Shown here piece after piece: positions 36,322-48,097 of a stretch of 64,000 nucleotides of DNA. Where the stretch lies: positions 49,443,001 to 49,507,000 of the forward strand of contig CM074856.1 of NCBI GenBank assembly GCA_037501455.1. Reading direction: 5' to 3'. The stretch's first letter is position 1. Every line of letters starts with the position of its first letter. Origin of the DNA: Lantana camara (Eukaryota; Streptophyta; Magnoliopsida; Lamiales; Verbenaceae). The translations under genes were made by a program, and so were the position numbers. The notes under the pieces were generated by a model that saw nothing but the letters and a program-made list of their open reading frames with translations, made no database searches and was not told the origin of the DNA.

Positions 36322-36501
36322 CTAGTTCCTTTCGGTTGATGGCACGACTCCCCCAGAGGTGGAGTCTGTTAGTGTAGGAAGAGGATTTGCGATGAGGAAT
36401 TGACTTGACATATTACCGGCTGCGCTTTCGGCGTTGATCATGGCCAGGGCCGACGGATTTGCCGAAAACGCCGGGGTATCAGATCCGGTGTTGGATGCCA
36501 T
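36322..36501 (-). pseudogene. gag-like start of the LARD-like element
   Basis: A 59-residue frame begins MASNTGSDTPAFSANP just after the primer-binding region and stops at 36322. Its position fits a truncated gag start. No capsid or zinc-knuckle motif follows. Confidence 0.4.
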
Positions 36502-36565
36502 GAAAACTTTGAACAATCTCACGTCCTTCGCTCGATTTAATCGCTTTCCCACAGACGGCACCAAA

Positions 36566-37197
36566 TGATGTTTGCCAAAAATTTGACAATCACCAATATA
36601 ATTTATTTGCATCAGGAAAAGAGATTATACCAGACTATAAAGGCAAATTAACCAGAAAATAAGTGCTAGAATAAATAAAGTGAAAAATAAATAAGGAATG
36701 GAAATAATGATGAGATAAAGATAAATGCGTATGTTGATAATCTTCTGATCTCCTTGAACAATCTATCTCCGTACAATAAAGAATCTCCAAAATTCTACAA
36801 ATCTTGTGGAAAATAATAAAAAATGTGAAAAGTGACTGTTGTAGGCTTAAACTCTCTCTCTCTCTCTGGAATTCTGAGAATGAAAACTTTGTGATTCTGA
36901 AGTCTGTAGGGTTTACGTTCAATGAATCTGCTCTCTTCTCTCTCTATCTCTTCCCTTATTGAATCTGTCCTCTTCTCTCTCTATCTCTTCCCTTTTATTC
37001 TTGTGAGAAATCGGTTGTGGCTTCCCAGATTCTAGGCACGTGCCCACCTTTTGAATTCAACAACTCGGCACGTTCTCTCTCTTGACCCGGTCTCCCCCAT
37101 TCTTCTCAACTTCTTCTTTTATTCCAACCCCGTCATAAGATCTTCTTTATTTTCTATTTAATTAATTCACAAAAATAGGAAAATATGGCCCACATCA
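36566..37197 (-). repeat. LTR (5' LTR of the LARD-like element), 632 bp
   Basis: Second LTR with the same termini as the copy at 29903. It holds CT-rich tracts and duplicated CTCTTCTCTCTCTATCTC words. The primer-binding region lies directly beyond it at about 36548-36565 on the minus strand. Confidence 0.95.
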
Positions 37198-37202
37198 TGG
37201 TA

Positions 37203-37380
37203 TAATTTAACTGTTCGTTATTATGTTAATTTAATCAAATGTCTCATGTTTGAACATATAAGAATCAATATATATTAGTATTTGTAAACAATATTCTAAT
37301 TATGTTCATGTATCATGTACTAGGCACATAATAATTTAAATATCTATTTTGTTAATTATTGGATAACAGAATCAATATAC

Positions 37381-37411
<31 letters not shown>

Positions 37412-37900
37412 TTCACAAATAATTATATTGTTTCTTTTTATATTATTGCTTCATATAAATAAAATTAATGTTTCTTGAAACAATATGAGTCCTAATCGAA
37501 GTTTAATTTTAAGAAGGCTTTTTAAGCTGTTGAATTTATTTTCATAATTATTAGGTCAATAATAGTTGTATCTTTTTTTTTTTTTTTTTTTTTGAAAGCA
37601 ATAATAGTTATATCTTAAGGGCACAAAAAATTAGTCCTCTCAAACCATGTGATAATTAATGACTTTTAATACGAATAAAAGTAGAATGAAAAATATTATT
37701 TAGTGAATGAAATTGATTTGCTTTATATATTTTTATGAACTTAGAATACTCATAATAATAACAACTATTGTTAGTAAAATTAATTATCAAGAAGCACAAA
37801 AGATAATTTAAAGTTAACCATTTATCATAGCCACTGCCACAAATAATATATTAATAGGAACTACGCAGTACGCAAGTGTGTGCTCGAAAAATATATATTA
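37203..37900. other. intergenic, no gene recognised
   Basis: AT-rich, with a TA microsatellite near 37377-37412 and a long T run near 37570-37593. Confidence 0.6.
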
Positions 37901-38255
37901 CTAGTAACTTTGGCACACTCGTTGCGTGTGCAAATTAAAAAATTACTGTTTAAAATATATTTAAATTAATTTTAATATTAATATTTTTTTATTACTATTT
38001 TTAATATAATTATTAAATTAATATAAATAAATAGAGAATAAAATACCAAAAAAACACTATTTTAGAAAATAAAAATTATCAAAAAGAAAAGAAAAAGAAT
38101 TGAAATGAAATGAGAGAAGAGTGAGGTTAACGGACTAAAATATGTCCTGTATGGTTAAGTGAGTAAAATAAATAAATTAAAGAAAAAGAAAAAGAAAAAA
38201 AGAGACCAAGTCCAAGAGACCACACTTGGATCTGACGCTTAATAATAGAGTAAGA
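37901..38255 (-). mobile_element. mini-Helitron copy A (355 bp)
   Basis: On the minus strand it starts TCTTACTCTATTATTAAGCG after an A. It ends with the hairpin GCACACGCAACGAGTGTGC, a short A-rich gap and CTAG before a T. A TC start, a hairpin about 10 bp before CTRR, an A/T target and no duplication are Helitron hallmarks. It is non-coding. The start region carries CCAAGTGTGGTCTCTTGG. Confidence 0.85.
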
Positions 38256-38987
38256 TTATTAAAATATATTGAAATTAAACTTTTTATATTAATAAAAATT
38301 AAATAATTCTTAAATGGGGTTTAATATAGTAGTATTGATAAAATAAATTAAAATAATAAAGAGCTAGAATTATATCAGTCAAAATAATAATAATAAAAAA
38401 TATGAGCTAAAAAGATAAAAGAATATAAAAAGGATTAATCTGATGTGAGAAAAAAAATGAGAGTTAAGAGATAACAGAGAAAAGAAAAGATTATAAAAGT
38501 TAGGGACAAAAAAGAAAATGAGAGTTAAAAAATGATATGTGAATAAATTTAAAATAAAAGGATTTTAAAAGTTAGGATAGAAAAGAAAAGAGTTCAAAAA
38601 TCAAAGACGCCAAAAGGTTTTTATCTACCCTAAGTCTTAATATAATAGTATAAATATTACACAAGAAAATATAAGTAGTCTAAAAAAGTTTTCCTTTTTT
38701 TTCCTAACCCGCAAATGCAGTTGTAAGGTTTTATCCAAACCCCTACCTTATATATAAATATAAATTAAAATCAAGTAAACAGTCTAAAACTATTTGATGG
38801 AGAAAAAATATATTAAATTCCAATATGTCAAAGAAAAAAGACTCCTATATATTATGAAGTAATGAAAAGAAAATTATAGTAATTTGAACTTAGAAAAAAG
38901 GCGATTTTTGTAACAAAAGTAAAAACATATTAAAAATGCATTTAGGTTATATGAAACTCACAATTCATAAAGCGTAATAATCACTTG
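38256..38987. other. intergenic, no gene recognised
   Basis: Purine-rich, AT-rich sequence with many AAAGA and AATAA words. It ends with ACTTG, the left target-site duplication of the solo LTR. Confidence 0.6.
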
Positions 38988-39498
38988 TGATGTATCATAA
39001 AAATGATACCTCTCTAGAGTAGGAAGCAGGAACGTACCTTCCAGCCAGGAGGTACTTTGCAGCGCTACGGGTCATTAGCAGGAAGATGGACGGGTTTGGT
39101 CTAATCGGGCCGGAGGATTTGACCCGGACGAATTTAACTTACTCCCACTCAGCTAGGGCACTTTGAGGTGGTTGAGAAGAGTGGGGGATAAGAAGATATT
39201 TGAATTTAAGTAGTGGGGAATAACTTCCCCCACTTTTAGCTCAAACCCTAACAAACTAAGAGCTATAAAAGGGGAGAAAACCTTTGTAGAAAGGGGGGAT
39301 TAATCTTTGTCGATTCTACTCTCATACCGTAATTACCTCTCAATATCTCTTGTTCTCAATATCTCTTGTTTATATTTCTATTATGACGATTAATAATACA
39401 TCCTTATTTCTCATTGTTCTTCTCGATTTCCTTCTTTATCAAATAATTCCAAGTAAATTCATATAAATTTAGTGGTGTCGTGTTTTTGGTACGCATCA
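38988..39498. mobile_element. solo LTR (511 bp)
   Basis: It begins TGATGTATC and ends ACGCATCA, flanked by an exact 5-bp duplication ACTTG (38983-38987 and 39499-39503). It contains a TATA-like CTATAAAAGGGG near 39260, so transcription is probably left to right. No internal retrotransposon sequence remains, which indicates LTR-LTR recombination. It is not the same family as the 29903 element, though both share TGATG and CATCA tips. Confidence 0.85.
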
Positions 39499-39503
39499 AC
39501 TTG

Positions 39504-40149
39504 CAAATGCCCTTTCTAAGGAGGATATGTTCTGAAAACTAATACCTAAAACTCTTCTAATAAAATATGAAAGATAATTAAATATATGAATTTAAAACAT
39601 GTAATAACAAATGTAAACACATGTATTATAATCTTTACAATTTATTAAAGGTCTTTCGAATTTAAAGTAGCTCAAGCTAACATTTCATTCTTTTTCACCA
39701 TTTTCATAGAATTTCAGAGTTTAGTAAGTATATCTAATAGAGAAACACCTTTTCTTTTGAATAATTGACTAACACTTTTAAAACTATTATTTATAATTTA
39801 TTATGTCGTGTCGTATCGAATAACTATTTCATATCATTATGTCAGTATTACATTGAATTCGTATGATTATATCTGTGTTCGTACATAATAGGTAAGTATG
39901 TCTCAAAATGTTACATAAGATATGATCGTCCCAATACATGATAATAGTTATTTATATTATAGCTAGTTAAATAACAATATTATATAGTTATTTGTGATGC
40001 ACTCGCATATTACTTTTAACTTTAAATATCAGAATATTTAAGACTTCATATTATAAAATTTTAAATAGTGGAATATCTAATATATAAATTTTGGCATACG
40101 TTTGAGTTTCTTTTTAATTCTTATCTTTTTTCTTTTCTCACCTAAGGTG

Positions 40150-40190
<41 letters not shown>

Positions 40191-40728
40191 CTTTTCTTTT
40201 TGGCATATACCTAAAAGCCGTCAAGTGTCAATACAGAAAAACAGATGAGGATCTATTCGTTCGCCTGAAGAACTAGGACTCTCCCAAGAGTTTCCAACAA
40301 GTAAGAATGAGGTAAAAATAAGAATAAATTTAAAGTAAATCAAGATACCTAACAGATCGAGAAACTAGGATAATGGGAAGACTAAGTCTATAAATATTGA
40401 GATTATTAGGGTTTCGGTGGATAATGTGATCTAACAATATAAATTACAATATCAAGAAATTAATATCCAAATGTAATTAAATAATAATAATTTTCTATTT
40501 AAAGGATAAATGAAACGTTCTATGTGTAAACAAGATTTCTTAGGCTCTTAGCCATTTTGGCAAAGCTAAAGCCAAAGGAAAAGATCATCTCACGTTTTGG
40601 TTTTCTTAGACATTTCTGAGATTCCGATCGTAGCTTTTTTGTGATTGATCTTCTCGTTACTTTGATTTTCAGAAATTTGAAAATTTGAAATTATTTAATT
40701 TGTGGCATTAGGAATCTCAATTTAAATC
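39504..40728. promoter_or_regulatory. upstream region of the eIF3k-like gene
   Basis: From about 39950 onward this region is duplicated at 47690-48097 and 50294-50500. It includes the microsatellite (ATT)n at 40151-40190 and the conserved stretch TTAGGCTCTTAGCCATTTTG near 40540. A donor-acceptor-like TTTTCAG near 40672 suggests a 5' leader intron. No exact promoter element can be assigned. Confidence 0.5.
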
Positions 40729-43700
40729 ATGATTCAACTGGGGATTTCACTTCTTGAGGAACAACGGGAGATTAAAAAGCAGAATAGGCAGCGAGAGTTG
40801 GCCTTCGCGGAGAAGCTCGTCGCCGCCGCCACCGCCCACCCCAACGAATACAAGATCGCCAAGGTCGTCGAATGGCTCGAAACGTACCTCTACACTCACG
40901 TACGATTTCTTCCGCCCTCCCCATTTTTTTGTACGTATCTACTAATATTTTCGATTCGTATTTTTCGAGGCATTCGATTGTGAGGTTTATACGTTATTTT
41001 TATCGGGTTTGATTGCAATGGTTGCCTATGTTTAATTTGTTTAATTTAATTGTAGTGGAGCAGCTACAGCTACAGTTTCAGTGTAAACAGTTACCTTCTG
41101 CGTCATTACCGGGTATATTAATTTATTAAATTCTCCGATAGGAATTCTTTTGTATTTAGGAAATTTACATTTCACTATCCTACATTTAGGTCTAATTATA
41201 ATGTAATCTATCTTGATTAGAAAATTATATTTTAACTCCTAACTTTTGAGAACTATTTGTAATTTCTGACGCCCCTTAGGGTTCCATTATATCATAATAA
41301 AAAATACCCATAATTTTTTTTAATTTAATTTGTGATAGGGTTCATTTTGTTTGTATTTGTAAATTTAGAGATGCTTTTGTAATTTTGATCATATATTCAA
41401 TATAACACTCATACAAATTGTGTGGAGTATTAATGTATTTTTACAAATTTTGTTAAAAACTTCAAGCTAAATAAATTTACAAGAATTTTTAAATATAATT
41501 TTCCAATATAAATGAATTATACTATAATTAGCCCTAAATACAGGATCATCATAAGTTAAAATGTTGCATTTGTAAACATCGCAGGATAATCAAGACGTAT
41601 TAAGGAAGGATGACACACAATTGGTTGTCCATATTCTGGTCACGGTACTTGGTTTTATATATGTGACATATAAACTGATTGTATATCTTATTTTCTTGAG
41701 GGATAATTACCATCCCCCCAAGTTAGAACAAAAATATAGATTCTCTTTGAAGTTTTAAAAATTACAAATACTCCTTGAAGTTCATTGTTTATATTTTCTA
41801 CCACAAATTAACTCAACCTTAGATACGATGTTTAACTAATTTAAAAAAAAAAAAAAAAAAGAAAGCGTAATGATATATTAGTTAAATTTGTATTCTTAAA
41901 TTTAAAAAAATATTATTAAAATTGATATTTAAAAATAAATTTATAAAATATAAACCTATAAAATTATGATAGAAATTTACAAATTCCCTTTTAAATTTAT
42001 GTCTTAACTTTATGTATATTTTGTATAAATCTATTTAAAGTCCATTCATGTGACAGTATAACAAAATTTTCATTTGAAATAGAAAATTATAATAAAATAC
42101 ATCAATATCATTCAATGCATTGTAAAAATTATGTAAATAAATACTCTAAATGGTGGTGATCGCTAACGCATCTACTTAAATATAAAGAGTAGTCTTCCAA
42201 TATAAACATATATACCACTTATTTTTTTATGCTGTAAACATGCCAGTCCAATAACAACGAATATATATTAGGCAGTTATAACCTCTATAGACATGAAATT
42301 AGTGCATCATAAAACACCAAAATATAATGTGGGATAAATCCCCAATTAGACATCATATTTTGACATAACTCCCCAATTGGTTGCACGTACAAATTTTACA
42401 TAATATAGTACAAAAACATATAATGCAGTATTTATATCCTATTATATAGTATAAATTCATGTATTTTGTAGTTTTGGGGACTTTAACTCCCCAGCTGGCT
42501 GCACGTATAAATTTGACATAATATTGTAGTACTAAAACTTTCTAATGCAGTATTTATATCCTATTATGTACTATAAATTCATAGGGGAGTTAAATAAAAA
42601 TATTCCAAACTAATGGGGAGTTGTGGACGAACCCATCTCTCAAATTTTCATTATTGTTAGTGGTAAAAGAAAAATCAAGTATTTATACCAAATCTTTTAA
42701 AAATTTCAATACTTACACAAACTCTCTACCTTTAGGCTCTCTACACATATACCTCATACACAAACATTACAAAGACGCTCCGTAGCATATTAGGGATAAA
42801 TAATAAAATCTTAAATTCCATTAGATTTAATGGAAGAATCGAAGAGTTAGAGAGAAATTCTTAATTTTTCAAACCTCATGAAAAAATACATATGTCAGGG
42901 AGCGTTCTTAATTACCCGTTTTCATTGTAAACTGATTGTTTATCAGATAGTTTGTGCTGTTATTATTTATGCAGGGTCTAAAGCAATTGCCAGCCAATCA
43001 TTTCACCGAATATGTGAAGCTACTTCCCCATAGGGTATGTTGGATTGAATACTAATTTGTTTATTCCAATTCTATTACCACTCGTGGCTCAAGATTATGA
43101 TTAAGATGATATGTCTTATGACAAGAAAAATGCCTCTTTTTTTTTTTCCCCCTTCTTTTATTCTTATTTTCAGTCATCACTAGGAATTGAGACGCCGTCC
43201 TAAAAATTATTCTAACCTACCTTTGCAATTTCCAGAAAGATTATTATCCAGTGAACAAACTCGTGGAAATACACGGCTTATTAGAGGTACGTACGTACTT
43301 CATGGAATACTAACAACTTTGCACATTCGGTGCATGTGCAAATAAAAATTAATTCTTGTATAAGTATAGTTATTTTTAATATAATCACTAATTTATGATA
43401 AAAAAATAAATAAGTAGTACAAGATAATGTCATATTAGTAATTATAAAAATTTAAAATATATGTGAAAAGTGATAAAAATCATAATAAAAAAAAAATGCA
43501 AGTGATGAGAAAAATAGAAAAGAACTTAAAGAAGATAAGTGATGAGATAGAAAAAAGAAATTAAGAAAACGTGGAAGAGATAAATCCGGATGAAATCAAT
43601 CAATAAATAAATAGAAAATAAATTATTTTTAGAGTTCAAGAGACCAAACTTGGGTCTCTCGCTTAATAGATAGTATAGATATATATTCAGAGTTGTTGCT

Positions 43701-45340
43701 TTTATAGAACATGGATCTTACGATGTGTCTTTATCTTCTGTACAGAGTCACAATTACCCTAAGTTTTGGGAGGAGTTTAACCTTGAAGGTTACATGTTTG
43801 ATTCCATGGGTATATATATTGAGCGTATTCGCTTCTTTTCATTTGCTATGTCTCCAAAGATTAATTCTTGTTTATATTCTTGTAGCGTAGTTGAAAATAA
43901 ATAAACCCGTTTTGAATGCCCATTTCTATGGAGAACATAGTTAAGTGTGCTTATTCAATTACTAATATTCTTTCCAAAAAGTTTGTAATTTTGTTCTGAT
44001 GAAAGCCTATATGGTTGCATTGGGAAAATTATATTTTAGTCCCATTCGTTTCACACTGTTGTAACATTAGTTTCACTCGTTTCAAAAACCCACAAAAAGT
44101 TATATACTTTAAGTAAACGTTACAACAATAGTATCACCATTAACTATGTAATAGGAAATCGCGTGCACCGTTAGAAATTCATTTAAGGTATTGTTTGAGA
44201 ATATTTTTGCTGAGAAACTTTCTTATCATAATAAGAAAACCCTATATCTCTTATTTTACTTCAATATCTTTACATTTCAACATCAATAATACGTTAATAA
44301 TGTCAAACAAATTTCTAACAGTGTTTTTTTTATTATAATATAATAATTTCCCCCAAAAGATATTATCAGGAAATGCCTTAAACGAACTTCTAACGGTACA
44401 CATGATCCGCACGTGTCTTTCCCATTACCTAGTTAACTATAAGAATATTATTGCGTCGTTTCCTTAAAGTATGAAACGTTTTTTTTTTTAAATTTTTTGA
44501 AATGAGCGTAAACGAAACTAAAAATATAATTTTCCCAGTTGCTTCTTAGTAATAATGAAACTAAAATACAATTTTCCTTCTAACAACTTTTCTCTATTAA
44601 CTCGGCTTCATAGTAATTAGTAAGACCTTTGTTTGTGAATTTTTTTTCCTTATGTTGTATGTTTCATGATTCCATGTAGTGGCCAATAGAGGTAGATCAA
44701 GTGGTTTGAGGGTTTTTTCTTGGATGTAGTGACCCAGATTCGAATCCCTCAGCTATTTAGGGAGTGTGTTAAAAAAATAATAATAATAATTCCCTATAAT
44801 GTAGTGAAGTTTTGATTCCTTCATTATGGTTGGGTGATTTTGACATTCTCCTTAATTTTCCTCTTTTTCGATCGTTGTTATAGCTGACACATATGTCTAA
44901 TCTTGTTTAGGATGTCGACAAGCAATGGAAGAATATATAATTAATGTGCTTTCAATGACTTATGGGAAAGTTCCGGAGCCTGTTTTTTCTGAGGTTTGGT
45001 TCTCAACTTTTTATTTCATACTGGCAGCAACTAGATAGTACCTTAAGGTATTTGATTTGCTAATTAAGATTTTGTTATTTATCAGGCCCTCAATAAATCC
45101 GGTCGATCTCTCAAAACGTTTATCAATAAACGCGTGTCTGAATGTGGTTGGGTGGTCGAGAAGGATAAGAAAGGGAAAAAACTTATCATCATTCCTGATC
45201 AGAGTCTCTCTAAGTCCGGAACGCCTAATAAAACTAGTAAAAAGCAAAGCAAGTATGAAGCGGGAAAACTAGGTGAAACGGTGCCCTGGTTTTTAAATTT
45301 TTTTCGCCTACTCGCCTGGTCGAGAAGTTTTGGTTTGTAA
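40729..45340 (+). CDS. divergent eIF3 subunit k paralogue
   Basis: eIF3k is a small PCI-domain subunit of the eIF3 scaffold that helps assemble the 43S pre-initiation complex. Exons 40729-40899, 41056-41112, 41585-41644, 42975-43034, 43236-43286, 43746-43809, 44911-44993 and 45086-45340 join in frame with GT-AG borders to 266 residues; plant eIF3k is about 225. Similarity follows the family order: EKLVAA near the start; WSSYSYSFSVNSYLLRHYR, like the usual SQTYSLDANLCLLRLYQF; FWEE in exon 6; then VLSMTYGKVPEPVFSEALN and CGWVVEKDKKGKKLIIIPDQ. The N terminus and a basic insertion near 225-245 differ from the norm. Introns carry a mini-Helitron, a foldback element and a SINE-like insert. Frame conservation argues for function or recent loss; the start codon is less certain than the rest. 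Confidence 0.75.
42370..42590. repeat. diverged direct repeat in intron 3
   Basis: Two copies about 125 bp apart share CCCCA..TGGTTGCACGTA-type starts and GCAGTATTTATATCCTATTA near their ends (about 42429 and 42547). This is likely a diverged short transposon piece in the 1.3-kb intron 3 of the eIF3k-like gene. Confidence 0.6.
43310..43679 (-). mobile_element. mini-Helitron copy B in eIF3k-like intron 5
   Basis: On the minus strand it starts TCTATACTATCTATTAAGCG after an A and ends with hairpin GCACATGCACCGAATGTGC. The terminal CTAG is decayed to TTAG. It makes up most of the 459-bp intron 5. Confidence 0.8.
44021..44537. mobile_element. foldback element in eIF3k-like intron 6
   Basis: The ends pair as TGGGAAAATTATATTTTAG against its complement at 44520-44537, and complementarity continues with mismatches for about 200 bp per arm, including ACCGTTAGAAATTC against its complement near 44385. 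GTTGC flanks both sides and may be part of a target duplication. There is no coding capacity. Confidence 0.7.
44680..44790 (+). mobile_element. tRNA-derived SINE-like sequence in intron 6
   Basis: GGTAGATCAAGTGGTTTGAG (44691-44710) resembles the RNA polymerase III A box. GATTCGAATCCC (44737-44748) is a near-perfect B box at tRNA-like spacing. An A-rich AATAATAATAAT tail follows. No cloverleaf for a functional tRNA forms well, so a SINE remnant is the better reading. Confidence 0.6.
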
Positions 45341-47686
45341 TAAATGGAGAGAGAGATGTTAGAGTAGTGCCCTGGATGAGACAAATAGATTAGGTCTCTT
45401 TTTTTAACTTACTCTTATTAGCAGTAATTTGTGACATAGGTGAAACAATAAACATAAGGTTTTACGGTCGTTTTAATTCTATGTGGGTCAATTCATCATA
45501 TCTCATTCAAGTTTATTAAATGCATTTATAATTGTCTGTGTATGGATGAAACCCAAGATCATATTAAGCTATGAAGTTGATCTCGCATACAGATGGACGT
45601 TATGAAACAAGTCTCTATGACATGACCTAAACAAACTCCAAGTCGAAGAGTCTAACTGACACGAGGATGTATTTTTTATTTTTTAAATAAAAAGGGAATT
45701 TTATTGAGGACCCCAACTCTTATTAAAAGAATATAAAAAGAAATAAATTACATAAGCATCCACGTTCAAATTAAAGAGCATAACATTCCTTTTATCAAAA
45801 ATTTTCAGAAATATCATATTGATAATCTCATATTGACAATCTCATTGTAATCGTAGTCCTAATCATCATCATTTTCATCTCGATAAGTTGAAGGTCGATC
45901 GTAAGAACAAGATTATCTTTAAGAAATGAAAATATTTTCAAAGTGTGACTTAACAGATTTAATCCCATCGAATGAGGAACGTTTATTTGAGCATGTTTTA
46001 TGTCATGATTTTATGGAATTTAGGTCTTACATTGTTATAATTGCTCTTATTTCATGTATATTATGCTAGGAGATGGTTTGTGGTGAAAACGAGGCTAGAA
46101 ACGGACCTTTAGATGCTAAAAAGGATCAAAATGTGTGAAGGATTGAAAATGCACCCGGTCTCAGCCTCTGGAAGCTGGGAACGGCCCTTCCGGGGCCATG
46201 TGTATTATGGGAAGGGCCGTTCCGGGAGGTCAACTGTTGAGCCCTTGACCGAGGATGGGAACGGCCGTTCCTGCCTCATGCCTATTCTGGGAACGGCTGT
46301 TCCGGGCGTCGTTGATGGACAAGTGAGAAGGGCCGTTCGTGAGGCCATTTGGGAGAGCTTTGTGGACCATATAAGGCTTTTTCAGCACTTCTACAAGAGA
46401 GACTCGTTTTAGGGCTAAAATTAGGGTTAATTAGGAGTCTCTTCTAGCTTAATCTTTGATCTTTAGAGCTTTATTTAGATTGTAATTGTTAATTCCTTTC
46501 TAGAACAATTCCTTCTCTTTACTATTTTCCTAGTTAGATTTAATTGCTTTGAGTTTTGATACTAATATCTCTAGTTTTGGATTGATCATGTTTTTGAGAT
46601 TTATGTCTTGGATACTTGATATTTGGTTTAATTCAATGAATATGCATGTTTCTAGTATTATTTCTTTTATTTCCTTGCTTTTTAGTATTAATATGAGTGG
46701 CTAATTTCTTAGGCAAAGGGGGTGATGAATTATGTAGGGTAAATGTTTGATGAAATGCCTAGGTGGGACTAGTTGGTCTTATGCTTGTGAAATTGTTTTG
46801 TTTGCATATTTAAGCTTGATCGTCTTAGATATGAACCTAGATTTGCACATTAATTGATAAATTATATGTGAATTGGATGAAATTTCACAACACTTAAGGG
46901 CTAAGTATAAAGAGATTTGGCTTAAACTTGAGCAATTAAGCATTTGATTAACAATGTCAAGCTTAGTTTCTTGCACTAATCTTGATTAATTGACCTAATT
47001 ATTTAGCTAATGACCACAAGAGCGGCGTTAGACGTAATTAGGTACGCGCACTTGACTTCGAGAGGAGCTTGTGTATGCTTTTGTGATTAGAATTGTGAGA
47101 TTCTTGTTCCACCAAAGCACTAATTGAATACAAACCTTGCATTCATTACTTCCCCTTGCCACTTGTTCACTCTTGTTACTTGCCACTTACTCGTTTTCTA
47201 GTTGTTACTTGTTTCTAGTTCGTTAATCTTAGTTAACTTTCCTTTCCGTAATTAGTTAACTTACTCTTGCACTCGACTTGGTCAATAGATTGGTGAATAC
47301 ATTAGGTGATTGATTGATTTACTCCTCCCCGTAGATTCGACTCCTTCTGCTACATTGATGTATTGATGCTTGCACTTGGGCTTTACTAAAACTCTAATTG
47401 GAAAACATTTATGCACTGAAGGTCCAGTTTTAATGCATGTATTAAGGAGATATTCATTGGATGACCGTTTTGATATTTTACAAAAACTTGACTTGACCTA
47501 ATCACAATAGTATTATTATTATTGGAAAATGATAATTAAAAATTAAAAAATGGGGGGTGCATGCACGGGACCCACACCCAGTGCATGCAAGAATTTTCCA
47601 TTATTTTTTACTTCGAGTTGTTTTTTCCTTGCTGTTATCGTCACTCAATAATTACAAGTTCAGTAAGAGCAGAAATTTGAAACATA
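45341..47686. other. intergenic with probable decayed retroelement sequence
   Basis: No gene was recognised. About 45990-47420 has the look of a retrotransposon LTR or leader (mixed composition, long non-coding, ending in a GTAGATTCGACTC-type stretch), but I could not find paired ends. The 99-residue frame at 46113-46412 spans a cluster of palindromes and is probably not a gene. Confidence 0.4.
46165..46345. repeat. cluster of GGGAACGGCCGTTCC palindromes
   Basis: Five variants occur within 180 bp: GGGAACGGCCCTTCCGGGG, GGGAAGGGCCGTTCCGGG, GGGAACGGCCGTTCCTG, GGGAACGGCTGTTCCGGG and AGAAGGGCCGTTCGTGAGG. Spacing is about 30-50 bp. Each is a near-perfect inverted repeat and could form a stem in RNA. 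Confidence 0.75.
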
Positions 47687-48097
47687 ATAATAAATATTTA
47701 TATTATAGCTAGTTAAATAACAATATCGTATATTTATATGTGATGCACTCGCATATTACTTTTAATTTTAAATATCAGAATATTTAAGAATTTATATTAT
47801 AAATTTTTAAATATTGGAATATCTAAGACTTTATATTATAAATTTTGGCATACATTTGAATTTCTTTTAATTCTTCTCTTTTTTCTTTTCTCGCCTCAGG
47901 TGATTATTATTATTATTATTATTATTAGAAACATATCTAAAGGCCGGCCAGGAACCCAAAATCCAGTCTTATAACAAAAGGATAACGTGATCTAACAATA
48001 TAAATTACAATATCAAGAAATTACTATCCAAATATAATTAAATCATAATAATGTTCTATTTAAAGGATAAATGAAAATGTGTAAACAAAATTTCTTA
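47687..48097. repeat. duplicate of the eIF3k-like upstream region, left part
   Basis: Matches about 39945-40541 in the same order: TTATATTATAGCTAGTTAAA, the (ATT)n tract and TGATCTAACAATATAAATTA. Some internal sequence is missing. It is broken at 48097 by the Harbinger-like element and resumes at 50294. Confidence 0.85.

Larger units (their letters stand above)
29903..37197 (-). mobile_element. large non-autonomous LTR retrotransposon (LARD-like)
   Basis: Two direct LTRs bound the element and the 5-bp duplication TGGTA flanks it (29898-29902 and 37198-37202). Next to the right LTR, the minus strand reads TTTGGTGCCGTCTGTGGG, resembling the primer-binding region of plant Ty3/gypsy-type elements. 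Next to the left LTR the minus strand is purine-rich (AGTAGGGGGAGTGA), a fitting polypurine tract. The element therefore runs on the minus strand. Its 6.0-kb inside has no protease, reverse transcriptase, RNase H or integrase; only a short gag-like start remains. It begins about 180 bp after the Nudix/DPP III stop codon. A hAT-like element is nested inside. Confidence 0.9.

Noticed and set aside
44691..44748. Functional tRNA gene
   Set aside because: Only the A and B box motifs are present; the acceptor and anticodon stems do not pair.
46113..46412. 99-residue frame as a protein gene
   Set aside because: It is built over the palindrome cluster and lacks a recognisable domain; it is more likely part of a retroelement leader.
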